The position numbers and the translations under genes were made by a program. From Daphnia pulex (taxonomy: Eukaryota > Arthropoda > Branchiopoda > Diplostraca > Daphniidae), in assembly GCF_021134715.1 (NCBI RefSeq), contig NC_060027.1:992001-1056000 (forward strand): a stretch of DNA of 64,000 nucleotides. Reading direction: 5' to 3'. The notes below the pieces were generated by a model. The model worked only from the letters and a program-made list of their open reading frames with translations. It searched no databases and was not told where the DNA came from. Position 1 is the first letter of the stretch. The number at the start of each line of letters is the position of its first letter. Positions 1-10,922 of this stretch are shown here, piece after piece.

Positions 1-1212
1 TTAAATTCATACTAGCCAATTCAAAGTGGCCATGCCTGTTGTACACGTGTTCAAAATGTCGTCTCTTGCTCCATGTTGCACGTTTCGTCACACGTCAAAG
101 TACTTTAGAACAGTACAAGTAATAATGTTGAATAACTTAATAATACTAAGACTTCGTTTCCATATTAAAATTCTGTAATTGAGTTTGAGATTGAGTTTTT
201 TTATATAACTAATTATTAAACATTTGTTGTCTTAAGTTACACATCATTTGGAAATCGTTTCTGTGATTTCTTTTTGTGAATTTTTGCAGTTGAGAAATGC
301 ACTTGAATAAAGCTTGTGAAAGCATGCACAGTTAAGAATAATTAGAGAAGTTTCTTTTACTAATCTAATTTATTTTTTGACAGGATGGTGGAGATGTTTC
401 TCAATGTGCAGTGCAGATGAGTGCCCTGAAGTTCTGCAAGATGTCTGTAATTGTATCATGTTGCGAGATGAAAATGGGAAGAAAATGGAAATCTGAAATG
501 GTAACAATTTACGTGAAAAACACCTTCAGTGGGTTTGCATTTTGCTCAACTTGCTGTCTGTGTTCTTTGCTTAGAAATAAGTAGGGCATAATACTTTGAT
601 TTAGATGACATTCGACAATTACTAATTGTGTCTAATTAGAGCCTTTGTGAAAAGTTGTAATTTTCTCTAAACAGTAATTTTCTTTGACAGAATTGAATTT
701 TAATTTTTTGATTCATTTGAAAATGTTTTTGGTTAACTTGTGTTCTTTTGCTTTATTAGATTCCTTGGTAAATTTGGTGTTGAAGCTGTCAATGGTGGTG
801 ATTTCTGGTGTGCAGTGGTGTGGCAGTCATTTTCTGATTGAGAAATGCACTCATATGAAGCTTCTGCAGACTTGCTGTTCAACATCAGACTTGAAAAAAC
901 AATGTTGGTGTCGATGCAGTGTTGAGCTGTTGTGAAAAATAGTTGGTGTTGTCAGATGACTCTGGCATTTTGTTGGTGTGTTCTTCTGCTTCCTGTACAC
1001 ATGTTGAGGTAATGCTGGATGAAAAGTTTTATTCAATTATCGACTTTAACGAAATCTCTGTTCTTGTTTCAGTTCAATCGGACGCCGCCGTTTCAGACTT
1101 GATCCACTGGTGAAGCTGAGGAGAAGTTGTTATTCAAGACTGAATCTGATAGATTATTATTCAGATTTAAACAAATTAAAAATGCAAATCTATTGTCCCT
1201 TTTCCCTAAGTA
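1..1212. other. Left-edge flank, no supported gene
   Basis: AT-rich sequence left of the first palindromic element. Several short splice-like segments occur, for example an acceptor before 384 and a donor-like site near 500. No reading frame longer than 83 codons exists and none resembles a family I know. It could be untranslated exons or introns of a gene lying outside the window. Confidence 0.4.
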
Positions 1213-1226
1213 AACAAAATGAATGG

Positions 1227-3031
1227 CGGTGAAATAGGACCTAACGAAATAGGCCCCTACAAAATAGGCCCGTCAAATAGGACCTACAAAATAGGACCCT
1301 ACAAAATAGGCCCACTATAGAAAATATTTCTAAAGCGGTCCTATTTCTACCAATTGATGGGCCTATTTCTCCTCAATATTTCCAAGTCTCATAAGAGACA
1401 AGGAAATTTTTCAAAAATTAGCCAACCAAGTCTCTGGGCGAGAGAAGGCGGCTTGATTATGAGTGAAACAGCCACTCTCTATATACTTTGCCGTAGCTCA
1501 AACAGCATGACATCTGATATCACTTTACCGTCTTGTAAATCACACGTTAAGTAGCCGGATTCAAGTTTTAATTTTTTAAACATATTAACCGTAATCATAA
1601 CTATTAAGTTCATTTGTTAAAAATTCCAGTTTCATTTCAGAACTGATTTATTTTAAAGAATAAGTAAATAAACGTGCTCGCTCTGCAGTTTTTTCTCCCC
1701 TAGCCAGATCTCCCCTTCGGCCTTCAACGCGTCGCTTGCCCAGTGCATAGGCCATAGGTGAAGAATTCAATCAAACAATTTCGATGAAATAATTTGTACT
1801 CTTTTATTGAAAACGTTTTTATTGACAATTAAAATGAAACGAATTTTTGTTTTGTATAATATTTTAAAATGCTGGTTTTAAAAATTCCCCATCTATCGGT
1901 AAAAGTCGGTAAAAGGCGCTTGGTTCGATAGCGTCATGAAGATGGCGTCATCTGTCCATCATCAACCATTAACCATCAACCATCATCGACTCTTACGCAT
2001 TTAATGAAAATGTTTTTTATAAATTATTACGAGGTCTTAAACGAATTTTTCAATGTGGTTTAATTTTTGATTCTATTTGTGTAAAGATTTCCATCTATCG
2101 GTTAAAATGGCGTGGTTCATTAGCGTCATGAAGATGGCGTCATCTGTCCATCAATCCATCATCAACCTCATCGTTAATTTACAAATACAAACAAGAAAAA
2201 GTAAAGTTATAAAATAAAAATAAATTTCATTTTATTATTGATCATTTTTAATAAATATGTAAATTGTTTTTTTTGAAACATTTGATTTGTTAGAAATCGA
2301 TTTTGAATCGTTTTTATGTCAAGCAGACGCCAAGCATCTTTGAATAGCGTGGTCTGTGCTCTATGATAAGTGTTACTGCTGGAGTGAGCAATTTCAGGTA
2401 AATAAGGTTATAATGTTGTCAATATTTATTCTAATTGGAATGCTCAACTTGGTTGAAAAGATAGCGTCATGATGGCGTGCCCCGTTAGCGTCATGATGGC
2501 GTGCCCCGTTAGCGTCATGGTTGGCGTGCCCTGTTAGCGTCATGGTTGGCGTGCCCTATGTAAGCGTCGTGATTGGCGTGCCCTGTGTTAACACAATATG
2601 CTTTCTTTATTCGTGTGCTGGTATGTGTGTGTCTGCAATTCATTTTGCATTATTTCAAACTAGTTAATCTCCATACTTCTTAGTGATTTCAACACCAGCA
2701 TTGGTCAGAGGAGACTCGCAAGCAGCAAGCTAGAACCTCTTCATCAGCCAGAAGCTTGCTACAAAGAAGTACACAGGTTGATTGCATTATTTGTTAGTTT
2801 GATTAAAGTTGGCTTTTAATCTCTTTGTTTTCTTTATAGTACAGGGGCTGCACAGATGTGCAACAATTTTATCGAGCCATGGCATCTGAGTGTGATGGTG
2901 CCCTGTCAATTTATAATATGCCAACCCCTAACTAGCCTAGGAGTAAACAGGTTGATTTGCATTATTTGTAAGTATAACCATTTTCAGATTCCTTGTTAGC
3001 AGATGTAACAGTTGAAAACATTGGCATTCCA
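1227..3031 (+). repeat. Left inverted arm of element 1
   Basis: Nearly perfect reverse complement of 5813-7617. From the tip inward it holds six forward AAATAGG subrepeats (1231-1316), two inverted copies (about 1336-1375), an AT-rich part with short GCGTCATGAAGATGGCG motifs, a 24-27 bp tandem array (2463-2586), then unique sequence. ORFs here, such as 1354-1554, are mirrored in the other arm and look non-coding. Confidence 0.85.
2463..2586 (+). repeat. Five-copy 24-27 bp tandem array in left arm
   Basis: Units begin with AGCGTC at 2463, 2487, 2511, 2536 and 2563 and contain the core GCGTCATGATGGCGTGCCC with small changes. The mirrored array is at about 6258-6382. Element 2 has a short degenerate version near 10137-10172. 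The units could be binding sites for a transposase or host factor, but nothing in the sequence proves a role. Confidence 0.75.
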
Positions 3032-3946
3032 AATATTACTTCCAAAACAGATTCACTAGGATCTATTGGTGGTTCAGCTCTTATGCCCTCGCTTTCGTAA
3101 TTACGCCTGGATACAGATGGTAACGATAGATCAGCAGTTGCCTGTAACGGATATGTTTATTATTTTAAAAACGAGTCTAATTTAGTCATGTTGTCAACTT
3201 ACTAATGAATGCTCGGCTTCGGCAGGAGAATTCTGATGTCGGACTTCTTGCAGAGGGGTCTGGACACGTTCTCTTCGCTGTGGCGGAGTAGAAACTTCAG
3301 GAGATCGAATTGGAGAGGCTAATACCAAATCAGGAGAAATTATTTGTGATAAAGAAAGAGGAGATGAATGTGCAATAGGAGTTGCTCTGTTTGGGGAAGG
3401 TGATGGTGATTTCTGCCGATTAGCAGCAACCGAAGTACGTCTGGCTACATGGGAAGGATCAAGGATCTCCCGACGCTTAATGGTCCTTTTTGGACGCCCT
3501 GCAGCTCTTGCAGCTACCGCTTCCACGTCGTTCCCATCATTGGATCCACCAGCCACCGCTTCTTCAAGATGCGCATCAGTACCGCGGGAAGCCGGGGTTC
3601 CTTCCACCATAGAAAGACTACCATTCGCCTAGCGTTAAAGGTGACCATTAGTAAAATAAGGACATAATTCAAGCAAATTTCGTTTACTAAAAATAACAAG
3701 ATAAAATTTTAGACTTACTGGATCTGCATCATCCGCAAGAGTTTCTCTACCAACACCTTCAACGCACTTCGTACAACGATAGTTACTAGAATATTCTTTC
3801 CATGTTAGTGTACCACCTCTAGCAAAGACAACTCCGCAACAGGCACGGTGAAGTGGAACTTTACAAACGAGACACCGACAGAATTGCTTCCGGCTGGAAA
3901 CGTCACAGTCACAATGAGAACACTTTGAAACAGAAGAGAAAGCCAT
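2962..3946 (-). CDS. Unidentified zinc-finger (PHD/RING-like) protein in element 1 loop
   Basis: A three-exon minus-strand model: about 3726-3946, about 3194-3636 and 2962-3140, with donors GTAAGT after codons ending near 3720 and near 3200. The N-terminus has a Cys/His cluster (CSHC, then CRCLVC, HRAC and CTKC) spaced like a PHD or RING-type zinc finger. The middle is basic and Ser/Pro-rich (GRPKRTIKRRE, SPSPSPN). The last exon runs into the left inverted arm and stops at 2962. I do not recognise the family. It may be an element-encoded accessory protein or another captured host fragment. No transposase motif was seen. Exact acceptors are uncertain. Confidence 0.5.
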
Positions 3947-3969
3947 GGTGAGTACTAGAATGTTAGTAG

Positions 3970-4600
3970 CGCTGGACTAAAACAGAGACTAATACTATTT
4001 TTGAAAAAAGAGACTTCTTATATAGGAATGATTCAACTCGAAGGAGGAGCTACCGAACATATTGGTGGTTGTCGATCTCTGAATCGTAGAGAGCCAAGAG
4101 TATGTGTTCGCCGATTTTCCAGAAGTCTTGTTAGTGGCGTGTGAGATAATGGTTCCCTTGGGAGATTACTTGGTATATGGTGGAAGTTGTGATGAAGCCG
4201 GCAAAATTCCTTTTCTTGGTACTTGGTGTATGGTAGAAGTTATGTGATGAAGCCGGCAAAATTCTTTTGGTACGGTCAATAGGTTACAATGGCGGTCTTT
4301 ATAGAAAAAATGTGTAAAGGCTTACTTGGTTATCTATAACCAGTTACGAAAAGTAACATTGCAAATGGAAGTTGAATGTCGATAAATAGTATTTATTTAA
4401 ATCATTATAATACAAACAGTATGAAAAATAATGAACATTTCTAACAATAGTAACTACCCATCCCATTTAAAAAATGCGAGAATCACACAATTAAATATTT
4501 AATTAGAAATCTACACGTTTGATGTAATTGTACACTTCGTGTAAGGAATTCTTCGCCGATTGAAAATTCTTAATCTTGAATTAAATCCATTGTTGACCAC
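3970..4600. other. Loop spacer of element 1
   Basis: Non-coding spacer between the zinc-finger gene and the P4-ATPase fragment. It contains two imperfect copies of a GAAGTTNTGATGAAGCCGGCAAAATTC segment, near 4183-4212 and 4230-4263. I see no gene here. Confidence 0.4.
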
Positions 4601-4659
4601 GCTGCCTGCGGAATAGTCCAATCACTGAAAATAAGACAAAAACTTTAGATAAATTAATT

Positions 4660-5812
4660 CAATCCTTTGTCAAAATCATTTGCCTTACAAGTCGTAAGCG
4701 CAAAAAACTACTACAATGGCGGAGAAACCCAGGAAAATTGAGACGGCGATTGAGACAACGAATACATGAGTCCAGTAGCGTGAACAAGAATGAAAGTAAA
4801 CATTCCTTTAAATTAGACACCCATGCTTGACAAATGATCGTTTCTGTAGAATAACAAATCCGTTCCAAAATATATCACAAAAGCGTGCCAAAGTGCTAAA
4901 ACGATCAATTTCAATCCAATATAACAAAACCTTACATTCTGTTATAGTGCAACATTACCGAGACCATTCCATGTGCGAATTTTGTAAGTGAGAAACAAGA
5001 TTATACCTCGGCTTTTTGAATGGGTGACATCCGGCAACAGACGACAGCTTCACAGTGTTTCGTCACTTCGGCTACAACATTTCGGTGGTGAGTTAATGCC
5101 ATAGATAGACAATGGCAATCTATTACCATTCCATAATGACGATCCGGTAGATCTCGTATTGATTTGCTGTTAATGATTTCTCCGTTACACATCATCAATT
5201 AGTTTTGAAATCACTGAACACAAAATTTACCTGGACTGGAACAACATTTCTTCGACTTCTTCTGATGAACTCAATTCAAAAATGTACATCCCTCGTTTGA
5301 AATGACCGCAAGAATGTGCAATATTAACAGCAGTTTCAAATTTATCACCAGTTAACACCCATATCTTTAAAAAAAAATTATCAATTGTTGAATTGGGAGC
5401 ACATTAAAATATGAATAAAGTAATATGGTTACTTGAATTCCAGAAATTTTTTGAGATTCTAGAGTCTCTTGTACTTCCTCTTGAAGTTGGTCCTCCACTC
5501 CTGTTGCTCCCAATAATGTTATATCAACTTCAATCACATCAAAGCATCTCGCTAGTTCCGTTTGTCGATCAACCATTGATTGGCGAGCACCGCAGTCCAA
5601 GCTTAAATATAAACAAAACATCAAAAATACTGCAGATTTAAGGAAATATTTGAATTCTTTTACCATTGCGTAATCCTTAATGTGTTGTTCTGTTTCGTCG
5701 ATTGATCCTGCAACACACTTGAGTAAAACTGTACTTTCGGCGCCTTAACACAGAAGCCAAATAGAGTCGTCAGGAAATTGAACAATCACCGACCAAGTTT
5801 TTTGCTCCAATG
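4660..5812 (-). pseudogene. Captured P4-ATPase (phospholipid flippase) fragment
   Basis: Minus-strand exons encode consecutive parts of a P4-type flippase cytoplasmic region. Order: SVIVQFPDDSIWLLC then a stop codon where families have Lys before GAES (about 5730-5810); LLGATGVEDQLQE (about 5450-5600); TGDKFETAVNIAHSCG, the P-domain hinge (about 5240-5370); and CCRMSPIQKAEV (about 5001-5190). A weak YWTHVF transmembrane-like piece follows near 4690-4790. Introns are retained, so capture was at the DNA level. The ATP11-like class is my best guess. N-terminal membrane segments and the DKTGT aspartate region are absent. The fragment begins exactly at the right arm border. With the in-frame stop and missing ends it cannot make a working flippase. 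Confidence 0.8.
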
Positions 5813-7617
5813 TGGAATGCCAATGTTTTCAACTGTTACATCTGCTAACAAGGAATCTGAAAATGGTTATACTTACAAATAATGCAAATCAACCTGTTTA
5901 CTCCTAGGCTAGTTAGGGGTTGGCATATTATAAATTGACAGGGCACCATCACACTCAGATGCCATGGCTCGATAAAATTGTTGCACATCTGTGCAGCCCC
6001 TGTACTATAAAGAAAACAAAGAGATTAAAAGCCAACTTTAATCAAACTAACAAATAATGCAATCAACCTGTGTACTTCTTTGTAGCAAGCTTCTGGCTGA
6101 TGAAGAGGTTCTAGCTTGCTGCTTGCGAGTCTCCTCTGACCAATGCTGGTGTTGAAATCACTAAGAAGTATGGAGATTAACTAGTTTGAAATAATGCAAA
6201 ATGAATTGCAGACACACACATACCAGCACACGAATAAAGAAAGCATATTGTGTTAACACAGGGCACGCCAATCACGACGCTTACATAGGGCACGCCAACC
6301 ATGACGCTAACAGGGCACGCCAACCATGACGCTAACGGGGCACGCCATCATGACGCTAACGGGGCACGCCATCATGACGCTATCTTTTCAACCAAGTTGA
6401 GCATTCCAATTAGAATAAATATTGACAACATTATAACCTTATTTACCTGAAATTGCTCACTCCAGCAGTAACACTTATCATAGAGCACAGACCACGCTAT
6501 TCAAAGATGCTTGGCGTCTGCTTGACATAAAAACGATTCAAAATCGATTTCTAACAAATCAAATGTTTCAAAAAAAACAATTTACATATTTATTAAAAAT
6601 GATCAATAATAAAATGAAATTTATTTTTATTTTATAACTTTACTTTTTCTTGTTTGTATTTGTAAATTAACGATGAGGTTGATGATGGATTGATGGACAG
6701 ATGACGCCATCTTCATGACGCTAATGAACCACGCCATTTTAACCGATAGATGGAAATCTTTACACAAATAGAATCAAAAATTAAACCACATTGAAAAATT
6801 CGTTTAAGACCTCGTAATAATTTATAAAAAACATTTTCATTAAATGCGTAAGAGTCGATGATGGTTGATGGTTAATGGTTGATGATGGACAGATGACGCC
6901 ATCTTCATGACGCTATCGAACCAAGCGCCTTTTACCGACTTTTACCGATAGATGGGGAATTTTTAAAACCAGCATTTTAAAATATTATACAAAACAAAAA
7001 TTCGTTTCATTTTAATTGTCAATAAAAACGTTTTCAATAAAAGAGTACAAATTATTTCATCGAAATTGTTTGATTGAATTCTTCACCTATGGCCTATGCA
7101 CTGGGCAAGCGACGCGTTGAAGGCCGAAGGGGAGATCTGGCTAGGGGAGAAAAAACTGCAGAGCGAGCACGTTTATTTACTTATTCTTTAAAATAAATCA
7201 GTTCTGAAATGAAACTGGAATTTTTAACAAATGAACTTAATAGTTATGATTACGGTTAATATGTTTAAAAAATTAAAACTTGAATCCGGCTACTTAACGT
7301 GTGATTTACAAGACGGTAAAGTGATATCAGATGTCATGCTGTTTGAGCTACGGCAAAGTATATAGAGAGTGGCTGTTTCACTCATGATCAAGCCGCCTTC
7401 TCTCGCCCAGAGACTTGGTTGGCTAATTTTTGAAAAATTTCCTTGTCTCTTATGAGACTTGGAAATATTGAGGAGAAATAGGCCCATCAATTGGTAGAAA
7501 TAGGACCGCTTTAGAAATATTTTCTATAGTGGGCCTATTTTGTAGGGTCCTATTTTGTAGGTCCTATTTGACGGGCCTATTTTGTAGGGTCCTATTTCGT
7601 TAGGTCCTATTTCACCG
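5813..7617 (-). repeat. Right inverted arm of element 1
   Basis: Reverse complement of 1227-3031, of equal length by hand alignment. It contains the mirrored 24-27 bp array (about 6258-6382) and the mirrored AAATAGG subrepeats (about 7527-7617). The arm join with the loop lies at GGAATGCCAATG (5814-5825). Confidence 0.85.
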
Positions 7618-7633
7618 GCTACCAACAAAATGA

Positions 7634-8604
7634 CCTCAGTTGTGTGTAAACCAGGAATGTTATGATGGAATGGGGAATTGCAATGAGATATATTTATGAG
7701 AAGTTAAACCACAAACTGAAATGTTCCAACACTTTCTGCTTTTAATCAATAACATGAACTCATTAAAAAATAAACCATTGAAATCAAAATTGTTTTCTCT
7801 TGCATATTAATCACACATATTTTTTACATAAATCCCAAACATCCAATACTTTTTTGTAAATAAAATAATATCCAGCCAAAATTTTTATTAAATTTTAAAA
7901 TTTGCTAAAAACAACCACCCATTTATTATTTTACTAAGTCTTTTTCGCAAAAAATTGGCGATGTTCATTTATCCCATGTTTTCTCTTGTTTTAAAATTTA
8001 ACAATTTTTTATTTATTTTAAATTTTTTATTTATTTTAACACAACCACATATATTTTATGGCCCCCAGGGAGGGGGGGGCCTGTGACTTTCCCAACCGCG
8101 ATAATAACATGTGCCGTTATTATTTTGTTGGTGCAGAAAGCCGGAATTTAATCTAGCAGTTGTCGACTATGTCAAATCTGACATGGGGTCAGATTGCCAC
8201 AATCGTATACTGCACATTGCACAAGTAAGAAGGCAAAAGACAACAGATGAAACCAATTCAAATCAGAAACTCACTGGCAGAGCAAAACCACAAATAAAAA
8301 GGGATAAAAATATTTAAAGTCAGCAACACAGGATACCACTTGCAAAGCAAAAAACACAAATGAGAACAGACATAAATATTTAAAGTCAGCAACCCGGATA
8401 TCACTGGCAACTTCAGGAGACCGCCAGCACAGCTACTTCTGGGTAACACTGGAACCATATGCTGCATACAACAGTTCAACTAGTCTTCATCACATCTTAC
8501 ACCATCAGGCTGCAACAAGGTAACCAACAGCGGACCTATTTAAGAAAATAAAAAAATTACCATCGGGGAAACACAGTGTGTACACAATTAAACAGGACTC
8601 ATTA
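7634..8604. other. Spacer between the two palindromic elements
   Basis: About 1 kb of mostly AT-rich DNA separating the two insertions. No coding sequence is supported. The right half holds a short tandem repeat (separate entry) and a G-run near 8071. Confidence 0.5.
8272..8401 (+). repeat. Two-copy 65-bp tandem repeat
   Basis: Units 8272-8336 and 8337-8401 share the CACTKGCARAGCAAA start and the ATATTTAAAGTCAGCAAC end. A third partial copy starts at 8402 (CACTGGCAACTTC). Confidence 0.7.
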
Positions 8605-9478
8605 GGATAAAAGGAAGCCGGAGATATAGGACCGGTCGAAATAGGCCCCGACGAAATAGGCCCGGCAAATAGGACCGGACGAAATAGGACCCTACGAAAT
8701 AGGCCCACTTTTAAAATATTTTTAAAGCGGTCCTATTTCTCCGTCAAAGTGGGCCTATTTCTCCCAATTATTTCTAAGTTCCATAAGGTACTCTGAAATA
8801 TTTAAAAAATAAATTCGACCTACTCTACATGAGCGAGAAGGCGGAATTATCTGCGAGAGATCCGCCACCGTATATATTCATTGCCGTAGCTCAAACCACG
8901 ATGATTGATTTCACACATTGCCGTTTCGTTTTTCACATGTTAGGCAGCTGATTCCCGTCTTTATTTTTTGATGAACGTATTCCCCTTTATCTTAACTGTA
9001 AAATTCATTTTTTACAAACGTCGTTTTCACTTATTAACTATCGCTAATTTAAAAAAATGAACAAATTTCCGTGTTTTCTTCGCCATTTATTTGTTCCGTA
9101 GCTCGATCCCCCCTTCAGCGGCTCAGCCTTGAACGCGTCTCTCCCCTTTCAGCGGCTCAGCCTTGAACGCGTCTCCCCCCTCTACCTATGCCAGTACTCA
9201 GGTGAAGTAGGAAATGAACATGTTTGATGAAATAAATCTTACGGATTGATTTCAAACATATCCATAACAATTTAATGTTTTTTTTTTTAAGCAACAAACG
9301 CATATCACTTTTAAGTTTCTTGTTTTATGGGGCTGACGCGAGGTGCTGCTCAAGCCGGCCAGAAGGGTGGTCGAGCGGGGGAGGCTGCACGCACTCATGG
9401 GAGAGGGGTGAGTGAAGGGGGGTTTACCTGGGCCATACCATACACGCCCATGTTTTCCCTTCTCCGTATATGTTAAAG

Positions 9479-9541
9479 GATGGAATAGTGGTTAGCAACT
9501 CGGGCTATGAATCTCAAGCGCCGGTGTTCGAATCTCGGCCA
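9479..9541 (+). repeat. tRNA-like segment (possible SINE head), left arm
   Basis: The stretch has an A-box-like TAGTGGTTAGCAACTCGGG and a B-box-like GGTGTTCGAATCTCGG at tRNA spacing. Stems are imperfect, so this looks like a degenerate tRNA or tRNA-derived SINE rather than a working tRNA gene. An identical mirrored copy lies at 13918-13980. Confidence 0.45.
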
Positions 9542-10390
9542 TGTCGATAAAGATTTGTATTTACAAAATATTTTAGAAAATTAATAGCTCAACAGCATAA
9601 AGCGGTGTGGAACTATCCTGGCGAAATTGATGGTTTTTTCTTTTTTTAATTGATTTAATATACAGCACGAAAAGGAAATTTCTATTATAGTTGAATACCA
9701 AATGTGGTTTTGAAGATTTCCATCTATCGGTGATAGTAGCGTCACTAGCGTGGTTCAATAGCGTCATGAAGATGGCGTCATCTGCTCATCGTCAACTTCA
9801 GCGTTTAATTTACAAATAAGAAATAGAAATCTTATAAAAAAATTAAAATAGCTTCAAGATGTGTACATTTTATTTTTAATCATTTTAAAATTTGAATTGC
9901 AATTTTCGTTACATTTGATCTGTAAGAATTCGATTCTGAATCATTCTCATTTCAAATCGATTCACACACATAGCAGACGCTAACACATCAAGCGTCATCA
10001 ATAGCGTGGTCTATGGTGCAATGCTATCACTGGAGTAAGGCGTTTATCTTCTATTCGGGTATGTTAGAGAACTCTTATCATGTTATTTTCAATCTTTAGT
10101 TTCTAATATTGTAATTATCAACTTGTGTGGATAGGTAGCGTCATGATTGGCCTACCCTGATGGCGTCATGATCGCTGCTGATTGCCTTTCAAATAGGTTT
10201 TCAGCATTCTGCTTACACCTTTGGCATAGAGTCACATATTTCACAATCCAACATCAATTGGTACCAACAGCAGCCCTTCTCTCCATCATCCAGAAGGGTC
10301 TGAGATCAGTGTTGGAGATGTGTGTGACAATTTTAATATGATGAAATTTATCTACCACCAAATTTTTACTCTTATGTTTTTGTTTTTCAG

Positions 10391-10794
10391 GATGGTTCGG
10401 AACAACCCATGGAAAGCTTATCAGTCATTGATGCTGTGATGCCTGATGTTGTTGCAAGTCGTCAACAGCAAACCCAGAACAAACAGAAACCACAAGTGGT
10501 AAAGACAGAACCACCAAATTCCAATGGAGATGAACCCATGCATTCCAATCGTAAGATAGTCACTACTTTTTTTTGATCCCCTGAACTGCTTACTTATTTT
10601 CCCTTCAACTATTTAATGAAGGCTGGGAAGAGGAAACAGAAGTAGAGATACCTGCCAGCAAATCTACTGTACTTCGTGGCCATGAATCTGAAGTTTTCAT
10701 CTGTCTGCGCCTGAACCCAACAACATTCAGAAGGGTGGAACTGAAGTTCCGAGCAACAAAGATGTCACCTCACTTGACTGGTATGTAAGTTGTG
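10391..10794 (+). pseudogene. Captured TBL1/ebi fragment, left arm copy
   Basis: Two exon pieces (10391-about 10551 and about 10621-10794) with the intron kept. The first encodes PMESLSVIDAVMPDVVASRQQ, typical of the region after the LisH/F-box-like part of TBL1 (ebi), a subunit of the NCoR/SMRT corepressor complex. The second encodes ASKSTVLRGHESEVFIC, the start of the WD40 propeller. After NPTT the frame shifts: another frame reads GGTEVPSNKDVTSLDW, a later TBL1 segment. The first WD repeat was therefore deleted and the fusion is out of frame. An identical inverted copy sits at about 12681-13071. It is not a working gene. Confidence 0.85.
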
Positions 10795-10922
10795 CTATGT
10801 AATGCTATGTGTAATGTAATGTGTATGTAAGCAAGTGCTTTTGACGGAAGTGTAAGTTTGGTTTTACTATTTCATTCGATTTGTTTTAATTTTATTTCAT
10901 TTCAAGGTATTTGCTGGGATAA

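Larger units (their letters stand above)
1222..7623. mobile_element. Foldback-like giant-TIR element 1 carrying host gene fragments
   Basis: Two inverted arms of about 1805 bp (1227-3031 and 5813-7617) enclose a 2.8 kb loop. Hand comparison of the arms finds only rare mismatches, for example near 1459. The ends read CGGTGAAATAGG inward on both sides. The 10-mer AACAAAATGA flanks both ends (1213-1222 and 7624-7633), as expected of a 9-10 bp target-site duplication. That duplication size and the long arms with subterminal repeats fit Foldback or Mutator-like DNA transposons. The loop holds an unidentified zinc-finger gene and a broken P4-ATPase fragment. No transposase was seen, so I infer a non-autonomous element. 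Confidence 0.8.

Noticed and set aside
1354..1554. 66-codon ORF, with an almost identical mirror at 7290-7490
   Set aside because: It lies in the inverted arms and reads through the AAATAGG subrepeats; the copy exists only because the arm is duplicated. No family features.
2463..2586. Regular short repeats that might suggest a CRISPR array
   Set aside because: Units are nearly head-to-tail without unique spacers, in a eukaryotic transposon arm.
10147..10341. 64-codon ORF mirrored at 13117-13311, and 9573-9767 mirrored at 13691-13885
   Set aside because: Arm repeats containing the GCGTCATG motif; no domain, no splice support.
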